Shown here in pieces: positions 45,134-54,882 of a DNA stretch of 64,000 nt; the first letter of the stretch is position 1, and each line of letters begins with the position of its first letter. The DNA lies in assembly GCF_003576455.2 (NCBI RefSeq), contig NZ_CP032869.1, positions 6,076,001 through 6,140,000 on the forward strand, read 5' to 3'. The DNA comes from Mucilaginibacter celer. Lineage in GTDB: Bacteria; Bacteroidota; Bacteroidia; Sphingobacteriales; Sphingobacteriaceae. The notes under the pieces are model-generated. The model was not told the DNA's origin, did not search any database, and saw only the letters and a list, made by a program, of their open reading frames with translations. The position numbers were made by a program, and so were the translations under genes.

Positions 45134-47512
45134 ATGTCACAACCCAATCCCTTTCAACTACAGCCGCTTGAGCCTGTAAATGTGAAGGATGCTTTTCTGA
45201 AATATTCCCGTAACTGGGGCTGGTTCCTGATATCGGTAGTAGTTTGTGTTATAGCCGCGTTTTTATACCTGCGCTATGCTACTACCGAGTACCACATTGA
45301 AAGCACCATATTAATTACCGACGATTCGAAGGGCTCCGATCTGTCGCAGATGAATAACCTCTTCAGCGATCTGGAGCTATTTAAATCGGGAAAAAATATT
45401 GACGACGAGATAGAAGTTATCAAAGGCAAAACCCTGATGCAACGGGTACTGCGCGATTTAAACCTGCAGGTATCTTATTTTAAAAAAGGAAAGATAAAGA
45501 ATAACGAGGTTTACGGCAGCTCGGTGCCGGTTAAGGTAGTGGTAGGCCGGGTTGATTCATCGGCTTTTGAAAAAAAAGTAGCCATCAACCCCATCTCGGC
45601 CACGCAATTTACGTTGGATGATGTAGGCGGCCATGAAACCTGCACATTTGGGCAGCCGGTAAAAAGGAGTTACGGTACCTTTACGGTATACCCCATGGTG
45701 CCGGTTAATAAACTGGTGAGTAATGCCGTGCTGTGCCAGTTTAAGGATATGAAAAAACTGGTGCAGGATTACCTGGATAACTTAACCATCAGCCCGGTTA
45801 ATAAAAACGGCAATGTACTTAAACTTTCGCTCAATAATTCGGTGCCTGCCAAGGGCATTGATGTGCTGAATAAACTGGTAGAGTATTACAACCTCGAAAA
45901 CATCGAAAACAAAAATGAAACCGCTGCCAAAACTATTGCTTTTATTGACGACAGGCTGGTGTTTTTGGTGAAGGAATTATCAGGCGTTGAAAAAGATGTA
46001 GAAAATTACAAGAAGAAAAATGATGTAACGGATATCAGTTCCGAATCGCAGCAGTACCTGCAAAGCACCGGCGATTATGATAAAAAACTGGGCGATTACG
46101 AAATTCAGATCAGCATTCTGCAGTCTATCGAAAGTTATATCACCAGCCAAAAAACACAAGCCGACCTGGTGCCAAGCTCGCTCACCATTCAGGACCCTAC
46201 TTTGGTTGAGCTGATCAACAATTTTAACCAGTTACAATTACAACGCAAGCGCCTGCTCAAATCAAACTACGAGAGCAACCCGGTTGCCGTTAACCTAAGC
46301 GACCAGATCTCTACCCTGCGTCAAAACATCCTCGAAGATATCCGTAATATCAAAAAAGGATTGATCATAGCCCGCAATTCGCTGAGCGGCAAAAACGTAA
46401 AGTTCGAGTCGCTGAAAAAGAATGTTCCATCCATCGAGCGTGAATTACTGGAGATAAAGCGGCAGCAAAATATAAAGGAAAACCTGTATCAATACCTGTT
46501 ACAAAAACGCGAAGAAGCCAGTTTGTCAAAAGCCGCCGCGGTATCAAACCTGCGGATAATTGATAAAGCCGATGCCGATGAAATTCCGGTAAAGCCCAAG
46601 CGCTCAATTATTTTATTGGCGGCCCTGATGGCCGGGTTTATTTTCCCTATATCGATAATATCTGTAATTGCACTGCTTAATAATAAGGTGGCCAATGTTG
46701 ACGATGTGAAGAAAATCGGCGCACCTGTTTTGGGTGAGATCATCCACACCATCTCTAAAGAACGCTTCCTGATCCGTAAGGATAGCCGCACCGTATTTTC
46801 TGAAATGTTCAGGCTGTTGAGGAGTAAGCTGCAGTTATCGGCCCCGGAAGAAGAAAACAAAGTATTGCTTATCACCTCGACCATGAGCGGCGAGGGCAAA
46901 ACATTTTTCAGTATTAATATGGGTGCCACTTTGGCGCTGGCCGGTAAAAAAGTGATCATTTTGGAGTTCGACTTACGCAAGCCAAGATTATTATCAGATA
47001 TGGGCCTTTCGGCTGCTACGGGTATCACCCATTACCTCGTATCGGGTGCAAAAAATATCGACAGCCTCATCCAGCCGGTACCTGATTTTGAAGGCTTGTA
47101 TATTATGGGCTCGGGCGAAATCCCTCCCAACCCATCCGAGCTGATTTTGAATGGCCGCGTGAACGATCTGTTTGCGCAGTTGAGGGAGCAGTTTGATCAT
47201 ATCCTGATCGATTCGCCGCCGGTAGGACTGATTGCCGATGCTTATAATTTATCGGCCTTTGCGGATAGAACGCTGTACATGATCAGGTATAACTACACGC
47301 TGAAAAGCCAGATCAATATCATCAAAGACATCTACGATAAAAATAACCTCCGCAACCTGATGCTGATTTTGAACGACGGGCGCAAGCGTAATATGCAGGG
47401 CTATGGTGGCTATGGTTATAACTACAGTTATGGCTACGGTTATATGCTTGATGAAGACGGGCCTAACTGGTTTGAAAAGTTCCTGAAAAGAAAAAAACAG
47501 CGTGTAGATTAA
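45134..47512 (+). CDS. Tyrosine autokinase for polysaccharide export (Wzc-like)
   Basis: A 792-residue inner-membrane protein that controls chain length and export by phosphorylation. An N-terminal Wzz domain lies between membrane helices at about residues 29-50 and 491-514, with a long coiled coil (about 255-480). The kinase domain at 555-745 has Walker A TMSGEGKT with Lys589, Walker A' VIILEFDLRKP (607-617) and Walker B ILIDSPPVG. A C-terminal tyrosine cluster, at about 753-770 (GYGGYGYNYSYGYGY), is the autophosphorylation tail. It pairs with the Wza-like gene just upstream. Confidence 0.95.
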   Translation: MSQPNPFQLQPLEPVNVKDAFLKYSRNWGWFLISVVVCVIAAFLYLRYATTEYHIESTILITDDSKGSDLSQMNNLFSDLELFKSGKNIDDEIEVIKGKTLMQRVLRDLNLQVSYFKKGKIKNNEVYGSSVPVKVVVGRVDSSAFEKKVAINPISATQFTLDDVGGHETCTFGQPVKRSYGTFTVYPMVPVNKLVSNAVLCQFKDMKKLVQDYLDNLTISPVNKNGNVLKLSLNNSVPAKGIDVLNKLVEYYNLENIENKNETAAKTIAFIDDRLVFLVKELSGVEKDVENYKKKNDVTDISSESQQYLQSTGDYDKKLGDYEIQISILQSIESYITSQKTQADLVPSSLTIQDPTLVELINNFNQLQLQRKRLLKSNYESNPVAVNLSDQISTLRQNILEDIRNIKKGLIIARNSLSGKNVKFESLKKNVPSIERELLEIKRQQNIKENLYQYLLQKREEASLSKAAAVSNLRIIDKADADEIPVKPKRSIILLAALMAGFIFPISIISVIALLNNKVANVDDVKKIGAPVLGEIIHTISKERFLIRKDSRTVFSEMFRLLRSKLQLSAPEEENKVLLITSTMSGEGKTFFSINMGATLALAGKKVIILEFDLRKPRLLSDMGLSAATGITHYLVSGAKNIDSLIQPVPDFEGLYIMGSGEIPPNPSELILNGRVNDLFAQLREQFDHILIDSPPVGLIADAYNLSAFADRTLYMIRYNYTLKSQINIIKDIYDKNNLRNLMLILNDGRKRNMQGYGGYGYNYSYGYGYMLDEDGPNWFEKFLKRKKQRVD

Positions 47513-47592
47513 TTTAAAGTTGTATTGACATACCCTGAATATTTGATGAGTTAATTTATATCCTGATTATACATACTAACCTGTCTCGACAA

Positions 47593-48891
47593 ATGAACGC
47601 TGATTTTGACCTGCAACATGCAAAAATAGCTGTCATCGGTCTCGGATATGTGGGCCTGCCGCTGGCCGTTGAATTTGCAAAAAAATACAACGTTACCGGC
47701 TTCGATATCAATATAAACCGCATTAACGCACTTAATGCCGGTTTTGATACCACCCGAGAAGTTGATGATGATACCCTTAAACAAGTTTTAGCCGATACCG
47801 GTATCAACGGCCTGAAGTTGACCAACATCAACACCGATATTGAAAACGCCAATATTTATATCATTACCGTACCCACCCCGGTTGATAAATATAACCACCC
47901 GGACCTTACCCCGCTGTATAAAGCAAGCGAAACCGTTGGCAAAGTTTTAAAGCATGGCGATATTGTAATTTACGAATCGACAGTTTATCCCGGCGTTACC
48001 GAGGATGAGTGCGTACCGGTGCTTGAAAAATTCTCCGGCCTGAAATTTAATGCCGATTTCGCGGTGGGTTATTCGCCCGAGCGGATCAATCCGGGAGATA
48101 AGGAACATACCCTTACTAAAATAAAAAAGGTAACATCGGGTTCAACTGATGAAGCGGCAGAGATTATTGATAAACTTTATCAATCCATCATTGTGGCCGG
48201 TACTCACAAAGCCCCATCTATCAAAGTTGCCGAAGCGGCCAAAGTTATTGAAAACTCGCAGCGCGATATCAATATCGCTTTTGTAAACGAGCTGGCTAAA
48301 ATTTTCTGCAAACTGGGTATCGATACCCGCGAGGTATTGGATGCGGCATCAACCAAATGGAACTTTTTACGCTTTAGCCCCGGATTGGTGGGCGGGCATT
48401 GCATCGGTGTTGATCCATACTACCTGTCGCAAAAGGCGCAGGAGGTGGGCTATCACCCCGAAATTATACTGGCCGGTCGAAAGCTGAATGATGGCATGGG
48501 TGAATATATAGCCCACGAGGTAATTAAGCTAATGGTGAAAAAGGATATCCCGGTGAAAGGTGCCGAGGTATTGGTTTTGGGTATCACCTTTAAAGAAAAC
48601 TGCCCCGATGTGCGTAACACCCGCGTGGTTGATATTGTAAATACGCTTAACGAGTTTGATGCCCGCATCACCGTTTATGATCCGCTGGCCAATTGTGCAG
48701 AAGTGGAGCATGAGTACGGTGTACAATGCGTAAGCGAGCTGCAGGAAGGCAAAATTTATGATACCGTAATACTGGCCGTGGCCCATGATGAGTTTAAAGC
48801 TTTGGATATTGAAAAGCTTTGCAACGGCCACAAGGTAATTTATGATGTGAAATCGGTATTACCAAAACAACTGGCCGATGCAAGATTATAA
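47593..48891 (+). CDS. UDP-N-acetyl-hexosamine 6-dehydrogenase (TviB/WbpO-like)
   Basis: A 432-residue NAD-dependent dehydrogenase that oxidises UDP-GlcNAc (or UDP-GalNAc) to the corresponding uronic acid. The NAD fold starts KIAVIGLGYVGLPLA (residues 11-25). The thioester Cys270 lies in GGHCIGVDPYY, and Lys217 is in AEAAKVIENSQRD. The C-terminal domain has ITFKENCPDVRNTRV. The Vi-antigen/O-antigen subtype is suggested by the motif 'GHCIGVDPYYLSQKAQEVG' and by the epimerase gene that overlaps its end. Together they would make UDP-GalNAcA. Its start is 80 nt after the Wzc-like gene. Confidence 0.92.
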   Translation: MNADFDLQHAKIAVIGLGYVGLPLAVEFAKKYNVTGFDININRINALNAGFDTTREVDDDTLKQVLADTGINGLKLTNINTDIENANIYIITVPTPVDKYNHPDLTPLYKASETVGKVLKHGDIVIYESTVYPGVTEDECVPVLEKFSGLKFNADFAVGYSPERINPGDKEHTLTKIKKVTSGSTDEAAEIIDKLYQSIIVAGTHKAPSIKVAEAAKVIENSQRDINIAFVNELAKIFCKLGIDTREVLDAASTKWNFLRFSPGLVGGHCIGVDPYYLSQKAQEVGYHPEIILAGRKLNDGMGEYIAHEVIKLMVKKDIPVKGAEVLVLGITFKENCPDVRNTRVVDIVNTLNEFDARITVYDPLANCAEVEHEYGVQCVSELQEGKIYDTVILAVAHDEFKALDIEKLCNGHKVIYDVKSVLPKQLADARL

Positions 48892-49900
48892 TGCAACCGA
48901 TGGAATAAGCGAGGCTGTATTCCATTCGTCCGATCTGGGCAACTACCATTTCCTGGTAACAGGCGGTGCCGGTTTTATAGGTAGCCATTTGGTGGAGTAC
49001 CTGTTGAGGCACAAGGCTGGTAAGGTAAGAGTGCTGGATAATTTTTCTACCGGATCGATAGATAACCTGCTGCCATTTCAGGAAAACCCCGCTTTTGAAT
49101 TGCTGGAGGGCGACATCCGCGAGCCGGAGCATTGTAAAGCCGCCATGCAGGATATTGACTTTGTGCTGCACCAGGCCGCTTTGGGTTCGGTACCGCGCTC
49201 TATTTCAGATCCGCTTACTACAAATAATGTTAATATCACCGGTTTTTTAAATGTGATAACCGCCGCCCGCGATGCCGGGGTTAAGCGCATGGTGTATGCC
49301 GCCAGTTCGAGCACTTATGGTGATAGCAAGGAGCTGCCCAAGGTTGAGGATAACATAGGCAAGCCGCTGTCGCCTTACGCGGTAACCAAATATGTTAACG
49401 AGTTGTATGCCGATGTTTTTGCGCGTACTTATGGCTTTAATACCATTGGGTTGAGATACTTTAATGTTTTCGGTCCCCGGCAAAACCCTTTGGGCGCTTA
49501 TGCGGCGGTGATCCCATTGTTTATTAAAGCCGCTTTAAATAATGAAACGCCAACCATTAACGGCGATGGATTAACCAGCCGTGATTTTACCTACGTTGAA
49601 AACGTAATCCAGGCCAACATGAAAGCCCTGTTTTTTGATGGCCTGGATAAACACGAGATATTTAACATAGCCTGCGGCGGCCAAACCACGCTTAACCAGC
49701 TTTGGGAGCGGATAGCCGGGATGGCCGGTATTGAGGCCAATGTACAGCATGCCGCCGAAAGGTTGGGCGATGTAAGGCGAAGCCTGGCCTCGATAGATAA
49801 AGCCGCAGCAGTATTGGGCTATGAGCCACAGGTACAGGCTGCCGAAGGCCTGCAAAAAACCTACAATTGGTATAAAACAAATTTAAAGCTTAACACATAA
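48878..49900 (+). CDS. UDP-GlcNAc(A) C4-epimerase (WbpP/TviC-like)
   Basis: A 340-residue extended short-chain dehydrogenase. The Rossmann motif TGGAGFIGS spans residues 28-36; the catalytic pair is Tyr167 and Lys171 in SPYAVTKYV. The signature QAALGSVPRS (99-108) is characteristic of WbpP/TviC-type epimerases that act on N-acetylated or uronic-acid UDP sugars. It overlaps the upstream dehydrogenase by 14 nt, so translation is coupled. The pair fits the two-step Vi-antigen route, oxidation of UDP-GlcNAc then C4 epimerisation to UDP-GalNAcA. The order of steps is inferred. Confidence 0.9.
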   Translation: MQDYNATDGISEAVFHSSDLGNYHFLVTGGAGFIGSHLVEYLLRHKAGKVRVLDNFSTGSIDNLLPFQENPAFELLEGDIREPEHCKAAMQDIDFVLHQAALGSVPRSISDPLTTNNVNITGFLNVITAARDAGVKRMVYAASSSTYGDSKELPKVEDNIGKPLSPYAVTKYVNELYADVFARTYGFNTIGLRYFNVFGPRQNPLGAYAAVIPLFIKAALNNETPTINGDGLTSRDFTYVENVIQANMKALFFDGLDKHEIFNIACGGQTTLNQLWERIAGMAGIEANVQHAAERLGDVRRSLASIDKAAAVLGYEPQVQAAEGLQKTYNWYKTNLKLNT

Positions 49901-49904
49901 GCTA

Positions 49905-51170
49905 ATGATAGGCCGGTTATTAAAAAAGGCGAACGCCAAAAGCTACTCCTACTCCTTCCTGGGCAATTTGTTCAGTTCGGTGAGCCAGTGGGTGGTTTTG
50001 ATGTTGATCTCCAAGCTGTACGGAACGGCACAGATGGGCTCATACTCGCTGGCCATGGCCTGGATTTTGCCTTTTTATGCTTTTTTCTCGCTCCAGATAA
50101 GGAATATTCACGTGGCCGACCAAACCGATACGTACGGCTTCAACGTGTTTTTTATGGTGCGGGTGGTTTGCGCCATCGCCTTTTTGCTCACCACCGCTTT
50201 AACCGGCTTTTTGTTTTACCGCGATATCTTCATGATATTTTTATTAGGCGGATTGTTTAAAGCCATCGAAATGATGAGCGATATTATCCATGCCGAGTTT
50301 CATAAGCGCAAAAAGATTGAGGTGTACAGCAAAATGCTGATGTTCCGTTCGGTGCTGGCTATTTTGCTTAACCTGTTGATGTTTAGGTTTGTTAAATCGT
50401 TCCAACTGGCACTCATTTCCTTGCCTATCGCCTATTGCTGCAGCATGCTGATCGATTTTAAGCTGCTCAGCAATCTGAAAGTGAAGATCAGGTTTGATGC
50501 CGGCAACCCGCTTATCAAAAAAATTGTAACTACTGGTGTGCTTACGGGTTTATCCCTGCTGCTGGTTTATCTGCTGCCCAATATCCCCCGCTTTGTCCTC
50601 GAAAAATACAGGAATAGTTTTGAGTTGGGGTTATTTTCGGGCTACCTGTCGCTCATTGTTTTCAGCCGCATCTTTGTGCAATCGGTGGTGCAAAACAGCC
50701 TGCCTTATCTCGCGCAACATTATGATGAAAATAACTTCGATAAATTTCTATCCAAATTAAAAATCGAAGCACTGGTAATTGGCGGGCTTGGGCTGGCGCA
50801 ATTTATACTGGTACCATTAAGTAACTATCTGTTCCCGATACTATTTAATAAAGATTTTAAAGGGAACGAGGGTTTGTTGTGTATCATTTTCGCGGGCTCG
50901 CTGTTTTCGTTCATGGCCTTTGTGTTAAACAACGCCATCAATGCCATGAAAATGTTCAGGGTGCAGCTGCCGGTTTACGCCGCGCTGGTGGCTATCTCCT
51001 TTGTGCTTGGTTTTTTGTTGATCCCTAAATATGGCCTAAACGGTGCCGGCATGGTTTTTTTACTGGTGAATGTTTGCCTGTGCCTAATGATGGGCATCAT
51101 CATTTACAACCGGTTGCACAACCGTATTAAAGAGTTGAGCGTTATGCCGAAGGAGGTGGAGGTATGTTGA
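49905..51170 (+). CDS. Polysaccharide flippase (Wzx-like)
   Basis: A 421-residue inner-membrane protein with about 12 hydrophobic segments spread over its whole length, basic at the N-terminus. Features of the MATE/Wzx superfamily are SYSFLGNLFSSVSQWVVL, RNSFELGLFSGYLSLIVFSRIF and FKGNEGLLCIIFAGSLFSFM. It is thought to move lipid-linked repeat units from the cytoplasmic to the periplasmic side of the membrane. It starts 4 nt after the epimerase gene and overlaps the next gene by 7 nt, within the EPS operon. Sequence is too variable in this family to predict the sugar. Confidence 0.85.
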   Translation: MIGRLLKKANAKSYSYSFLGNLFSSVSQWVVLMLISKLYGTAQMGSYSLAMAWILPFYAFFSLQIRNIHVADQTDTYGFNVFFMVRVVCAIAFLLTTALTGFLFYRDIFMIFLLGGLFKAIEMMSDIIHAEFHKRKKIEVYSKMLMFRSVLAILLNLLMFRFVKSFQLALISLPIAYCCSMLIDFKLLSNLKVKIRFDAGNPLIKKIVTTGVLTGLSLLLVYLLPNIPRFVLEKYRNSFELGLFSGYLSLIVFSRIFVQSVVQNSLPYLAQHYDENNFDKFLSKLKIEALVIGGLGLAQFILVPLSNYLFPILFNKDFKGNEGLLCIIFAGSLFSFMAFVLNNAINAMKMFRVQLPVYAALVAISFVLGFLLIPKYGLNGAGMVFLLVNVCLCLMMGIIIYNRLHNRIKELSVMPKEVEVC

Positions 51171-51748
51171 AAGTGCTGTTGTTTATCTGCTCGATAATGC
51201 CGAAGCCGCTGTTGGTTTTTTGGTATGATAGTATCAAGCCTTTCTCTGGAAAGCTGTTTTTAGGCATCCGTTATTGCATATTAAAAAGGCTGTGCGCATC
51301 GGTAGGCAGTAAAGTGATCATAGGTCCCAACGTGGCTATTAAAAACTGGAAGGGTATCAGCATAGGCAATAATGTAAGCATTCATGATAGTTGTTATGTT
51401 GAAGGCTATGGTGGCATCACCATCGGTAACGATGTATCCATAGCGCACCACTGCTCGCTATTAAGTACCAGTCATACCTGGGCCGACGCTACTTTGCCCA
51501 TCCGCCTTAACCCGGTTGAAAATAAACCCCTGTTGATAGGCAATAACGTTTGGTTGGGCTGCGGGGTACGGGTAATGAGCGGCATCACCATCAGCGATAA
51601 TGTAATTATTGGCGCAGGCAGCATAGTAACCAAAAGCCCGGCTGCTAACGGAATTTACGTAGGCAACCCGGCAAAATTTTATAAACAGGTTTATCCCCAG
51701 GCTATCGACGCCCTGAAAAACGGAAAGGAGTTGGTAATAAATGGATAA
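51164..51748 (+). CDS. Hexapeptide-repeat acyltransferase
   Basis: A 194-residue left-handed beta-helix (LbH) transferase. Hexad repeats run through KVIIGPNVAIKNWKGISIGNNVSI, ITIGNDVSIAHHCSLLS and PLLIGNNVWLGCGVRVMSGITI, ending near IGAGSIVTKSPAANGIYVGNPAKF. The His in SIAHHCSLLSTSH is the likely catalytic residue. Such enzymes usually acetylate sugars from acetyl-CoA. A hydrophobic N-terminal stretch (VLLFICSIMPKPLLVF) may hold it at the membrane. It is one of two LbH genes in this locus, so the polysaccharide or its precursor is probably O- or N-acetylated. Which sugar is modified is unknown. Confidence 0.88.
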   Translation: MLKVLLFICSIMPKPLLVFWYDSIKPFSGKLFLGIRYCILKRLCASVGSKVIIGPNVAIKNWKGISIGNNVSIHDSCYVEGYGGITIGNDVSIAHHCSLLSTSHTWADATLPIRLNPVENKPLLIGNNVWLGCGVRVMSGITISDNVIIGAGSIVTKSPAANGIYVGNPAKFYKQVYPQAIDALKNGKELVING

Positions 51749-53216
51749 TATGCTGAACAGATCGACCGTGGCGATAGCGCTTATTTGCGTTATCGATCTG
51801 GTGATGATGCTGTTTTTCAATGTTCCGTTCGATTGGTATTTGCTGCCGGTATCGGTTTGCGGGGTGTTAGCTACCTACCAAATTATTTATATTTTCCAGG
51901 TTACCGGGCAGCATGGTTTGAGGCTGCCATTGGTGTTTTATTTTTATTGCACGCTTTGGTTTGGTTGCTACTTTGCGCCGCTGCTGCATTTTGCCTTAAA
52001 CTTCTGGCTCATTTTCAATAATTCGTTAATCCTGCCCAAGCGCTGGGAGCCTTATGTATTCATTATCGGTTTGCTTAACGCGGGTGGCCTGGTATTATTT
52101 ATTTATGCCTACAAGTATTTTTACGGCATCCGCAAGCCGCATAATAAAGTTTACCTGCTGCTTAAGGCCGGCAAGCTTAATTATGTTTACCTGCTTTGCG
52201 CGGTAAGTTTTGTATGCCAGATTATTGTTTACGCCAAACTGGGCGGCATCTCCGGCTTTATCAGCACTTACGAAACCCGCTCGGAAGATCAGGGCTTTGC
52301 AGGTTTCGGCCTGTTATTCGTTATCTCCGAATTTTTCCCCATTGCGCTTATCTTTCTTTTTTATATCAAGGCGCTTTACAACCCGGCGTTGCGCAAGGGG
52401 CAAAGTATCATGATCTTCCTGTTTTTACTGTTTGTAGCCTGTATGCTGTTTGGCGGCTTACGCGGCAGCCGCAGTAATACCATATTAACCATGCTGCATG
52501 CCTGTATGGTGATCCATTATTTTATCCGCAAGTTCCAGGTTAAAGAAATGGTGATTGGTATGGTGATGCTGATTTCGTTTATGTACGTATACAAATTTTA
52601 CAAACAGGGTGGCTCGGAAGCTGTAGCGCAATACACCGAGGGCACGCTGGATGTATCGGAAGATAAATACAATTTTAACGTGTTTGAGATGTTGCTTACC
52701 GATTTTGCCCGGGGTGATATCCAGCCCTACATGATCTACCGCTACCAAAACTCCAACTATAAACCCAAATTAGGGGCAACCTATATTGGCGGTCTGCTGC
52801 ATTATATCCCGGGGGTAGATAAGGAATCGTTAACTACCAAAAAAACCGCTGCTACCGAACTGTTGTATGATTATGACGGAAAGGCGATGGGGTTTTATAC
52901 CACTCGTATTTTCGGTCTGCTGGGCGAGTACATTTTAAACTTTGGCTACTATACCGCCTTCCTCATTTTTTTACCCCTTGCCTTTTTTATGGCGCGGCTG
53001 GATAAATGGGTTTATTCGCTTACACCAACGGATGTACGCAATTTTATTGTGCCGCTCTGGATCCTCTTCATCGTGTTTTTGTTCAGCGCCGATTTGGATA
53101 ACGTGATATTTTTTTACATGAAGAGGATGCTGCTGGTAATAGTGATGCTGTGGCTGGTATCGGGCAAGTTTGCCATGACACGTACTAACGAGGACAACAA
53201 CAAGCTCGCCGCATGA
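51741..53216 (+). CDS. O-antigen/EPS polymerase (Wzy-like)
   Basis: A 491-residue polytopic membrane protein with 12 or so hydrophobic helices and one long periplasmic loop (residues about 290-390, rich in Tyr, Asp and Asn, with GGLLHYIPGVDKES). This is the arrangement of Wzy polymerases, which join repeat units in the periplasm. A basic loop, LRGSRSNTILTM near 235-250, resembles the catalytic Arg segments of this family. Start at ATG 51741 overlaps the acyltransferase gene by 8 nt. It overlaps the next gene's ATG by 4 nt. The assignment rests on topology and position in the locus. Confidence 0.75.
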   Translation: MDNMLNRSTVAIALICVIDLVMMLFFNVPFDWYLLPVSVCGVLATYQIIYIFQVTGQHGLRLPLVFYFYCTLWFGCYFAPLLHFALNFWLIFNNSLILPKRWEPYVFIIGLLNAGGLVLFIYAYKYFYGIRKPHNKVYLLLKAGKLNYVYLLCAVSFVCQIIVYAKLGGISGFISTYETRSEDQGFAGFGLLFVISEFFPIALIFLFYIKALYNPALRKGQSIMIFLFLLFVACMLFGGLRGSRSNTILTMLHACMVIHYFIRKFQVKEMVIGMVMLISFMYVYKFYKQGGSEAVAQYTEGTLDVSEDKYNFNVFEMLLTDFARGDIQPYMIYRYQNSNYKPKLGATYIGGLLHYIPGVDKESLTTKKTAATELLYDYDGKAMGFYTTRIFGLLGEYILNFGYYTAFLIFLPLAFFMARLDKWVYSLTPTDVRNFIVPLWILFIVFLFSADLDNVIFFYMKRMLLVIVMLWLVSGKFAMTRTNEDNNKLAA

Positions 53217-54352
53217 AAAAATTACTGATCCAGGGCTGGTCGCTCGAAAAAGATGAGGAGGGTTATCATATAGCCGCCACGCATTATATCTACATCAAAG
53301 AAATTGTACAGTATTACAGTACCGTTTGCCTGCTGGCCCCCGTAAAACAATTGCCGGCCGGTACCAAAAGCGCGCTTACCCCATTAAAAAATGCGGGTGA
53401 TATTTTAGTGCACGAATTGCCTTATTCAAACAGCTACATATCGGCCATAAAAAATTTTAAAGCCTACGTTGCAGCCTACAAACAATTGCAGCATGTGTAT
53501 GATAGGGTTTATGTGCGCTATCCCACCCCTTTCGGCTGGCTTGGTATCCGGTATTTTAAAGACGCGATTATCCATTTTGTAGGCGACCCTATTGATGCTG
53601 CCCAAACCAACCCTAATTTTGGCAAGCTGAAAAAAGCTACGCTTATCAGCATGTTTATGCCCGAGCATTTAATGTATATGCAGGCCTGTAAAAAAGCGAG
53701 GGTATTAACCAACGGCTTCCATCTGCAACAAAAACTAAAAAAATACAGCATCCGGGCCGAAGCAGTGATTTCATCAACTTTAAACGATGATGATTTTTAT
53801 ATGGATGAAGGCAGCCTGCCATCTCGGGATAATTTAAAAATATTATATGCCGGTTACCTGCGCAAGGCCAAAGGCGTTGAGGTATTGATTGAGGCTTTTG
53901 CTAAGCTTATCAAAGATTTTCCGACAGCCACTTTTACTATCGTGGGTTCGGGCGAAAGTGAGGCCGAACTGAAAGCCAAGGTAAGTGCTATGGGCATCAG
54001 CCAATCAATAACATTTACCGGCCACGTGGATAAGCGGGAGGAACTGAACCAACTTTTCCGCACACACAATTTATTTGCTTTTGCCAGTTTTTCGGAAGGC
54101 TCGCCAAGGGTGGTGCTGGAGGCTATGGCCAATGGGCTTAATGTGGTATCAACCCCGGTTGGTTCGCTACCCACCGTTTTTAAAGATGGTGAGAATATAG
54201 TTTTTGCCGAAGCCGGAAATCCGGATGATTTCCATCAAAAAATCTCGACCCTGGTAACCGACCATGAGCGTTGCCTGCAACTAAAAAAATCAGCTTTCGA
54301 AAAAGCTAAAACATATACCACCGCTCAGTTCATTAAAAATATCTTTCAATGA
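53213..54352 (+). CDS. Glycosyltransferase, GT4 family
   Basis: A 379-residue GT-B-fold glycosyltransferase. The C-terminal half has the GT4 features LKILYAGYLRKAKGVEVLIEAF (about 207-230; strand and donor site), TIVGSGESEAELKAKV, and the acidic EX7E-type motif SEGSPRVVLEAMANGL (about 287-302), in which Glu acts in donor binding. It would transfer an alpha-linked sugar from a nucleotide-sugar donor to the growing lipid-linked unit. It overlaps its neighbours by 4 nt on both sides, so it is translated with them. The sugar cannot be named. Confidence 0.9.
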   Translation: MKKLLIQGWSLEKDEEGYHIAATHYIYIKEIVQYYSTVCLLAPVKQLPAGTKSALTPLKNAGDILVHELPYSNSYISAIKNFKAYVAAYKQLQHVYDRVYVRYPTPFGWLGIRYFKDAIIHFVGDPIDAAQTNPNFGKLKKATLISMFMPEHLMYMQACKKARVLTNGFHLQQKLKKYSIRAEAVISSTLNDDDFYMDEGSLPSRDNLKILYAGYLRKAKGVEVLIEAFAKLIKDFPTATFTIVGSGESEAELKAKVSAMGISQSITFTGHVDKREELNQLFRTHNLFAFASFSEGSPRVVLEAMANGLNVVSTPVGSLPTVFKDGENIVFAEAGNPDDFHQKISTLVTDHERCLQLKKSAFEKAKTYTTAQFIKNIFQ

Positions 54353-54882
54353 AAACCCGCATCACCATCATTTACTCCTGGTTTATCCGCGTAGTTACTG
54401 CCTGGATGCCCGATGTGCCTTTTATTATGCGGTTTAGGGGCTGGCTTTATTCGCTGATGATGAAAAAATGCGGACGAAACCTGCAGGTACCTTCTACGGT
54501 AATATTTAACAGCTTATCGGGTTTGGTTATGGGCGATAATGTATTGTTCGGTCACCGGGCAATCATTATTGGTTTGGATGTGGAGATTGGTAATGAAGTG
54601 CTGATTGGCCCCAATAGTTTAATATCGGGCGGAAACCATACGTTTTTAAATGGCTCGTACCGCTTTGGTCCTCATGTGGCCCAAAAAGTAATAATAGGCG
54701 AAGGATCATGGATCTGCGCCAATTGCGTAGTTACGGCAGGTAGCGTACTGCCCGACAGATCGGTGCTGGCAGCAGGTTCGGTACTAACCAAAGCCTGCCA
54801 ACAAACCGATAGCCTTTACGCCGGTTTGCCCGCCAAATTTTTAAAACAGTTAACCAATGTTCCCGAAGAAGTTGTTGCATAA
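54349..54882 (+). CDS. Hexapeptide-repeat acyltransferase (second)
   Basis: A 177-residue LbH transferase. Repeats begin near residue 38 (KKCGRNLQVPSTVIFNSLSG), continue in LVMGDNVLFGHRAIIIG, and end in IIGEGSWICANCVVTAGSVLPDRSVLAAGSVLTKACQ with PAKFLKQL at the C-terminus. A catalytic His in SGGNHTF is expected. It would acylate a sugar residue, most likely with acetyl groups. It starts with an ATGA overlap with the GT4 gene. A membrane-near N-terminus (TIIYSWFIRVVTAWMPDVPFIM) is hydrophobic. Confidence 0.88.
   Translation: MKTRITIIYSWFIRVVTAWMPDVPFIMRFRGWLYSLMMKKCGRNLQVPSTVIFNSLSGLVMGDNVLFGHRAIIIGLDVEIGNEVLIGPNSLISGGNHTFLNGSYRFGPHVAQKVIIGEGSWICANCVVTAGSVLPDRSVLAAGSVLTKACQQTDSLYAGLPAKFLKQLTNVPEEVVA

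Noticed and set aside
49078-49880. Minus-strand frames inside the EPS locus
   Set aside because: They are antisense to well-supported sugar-pathway genes and encode no recognised protein.
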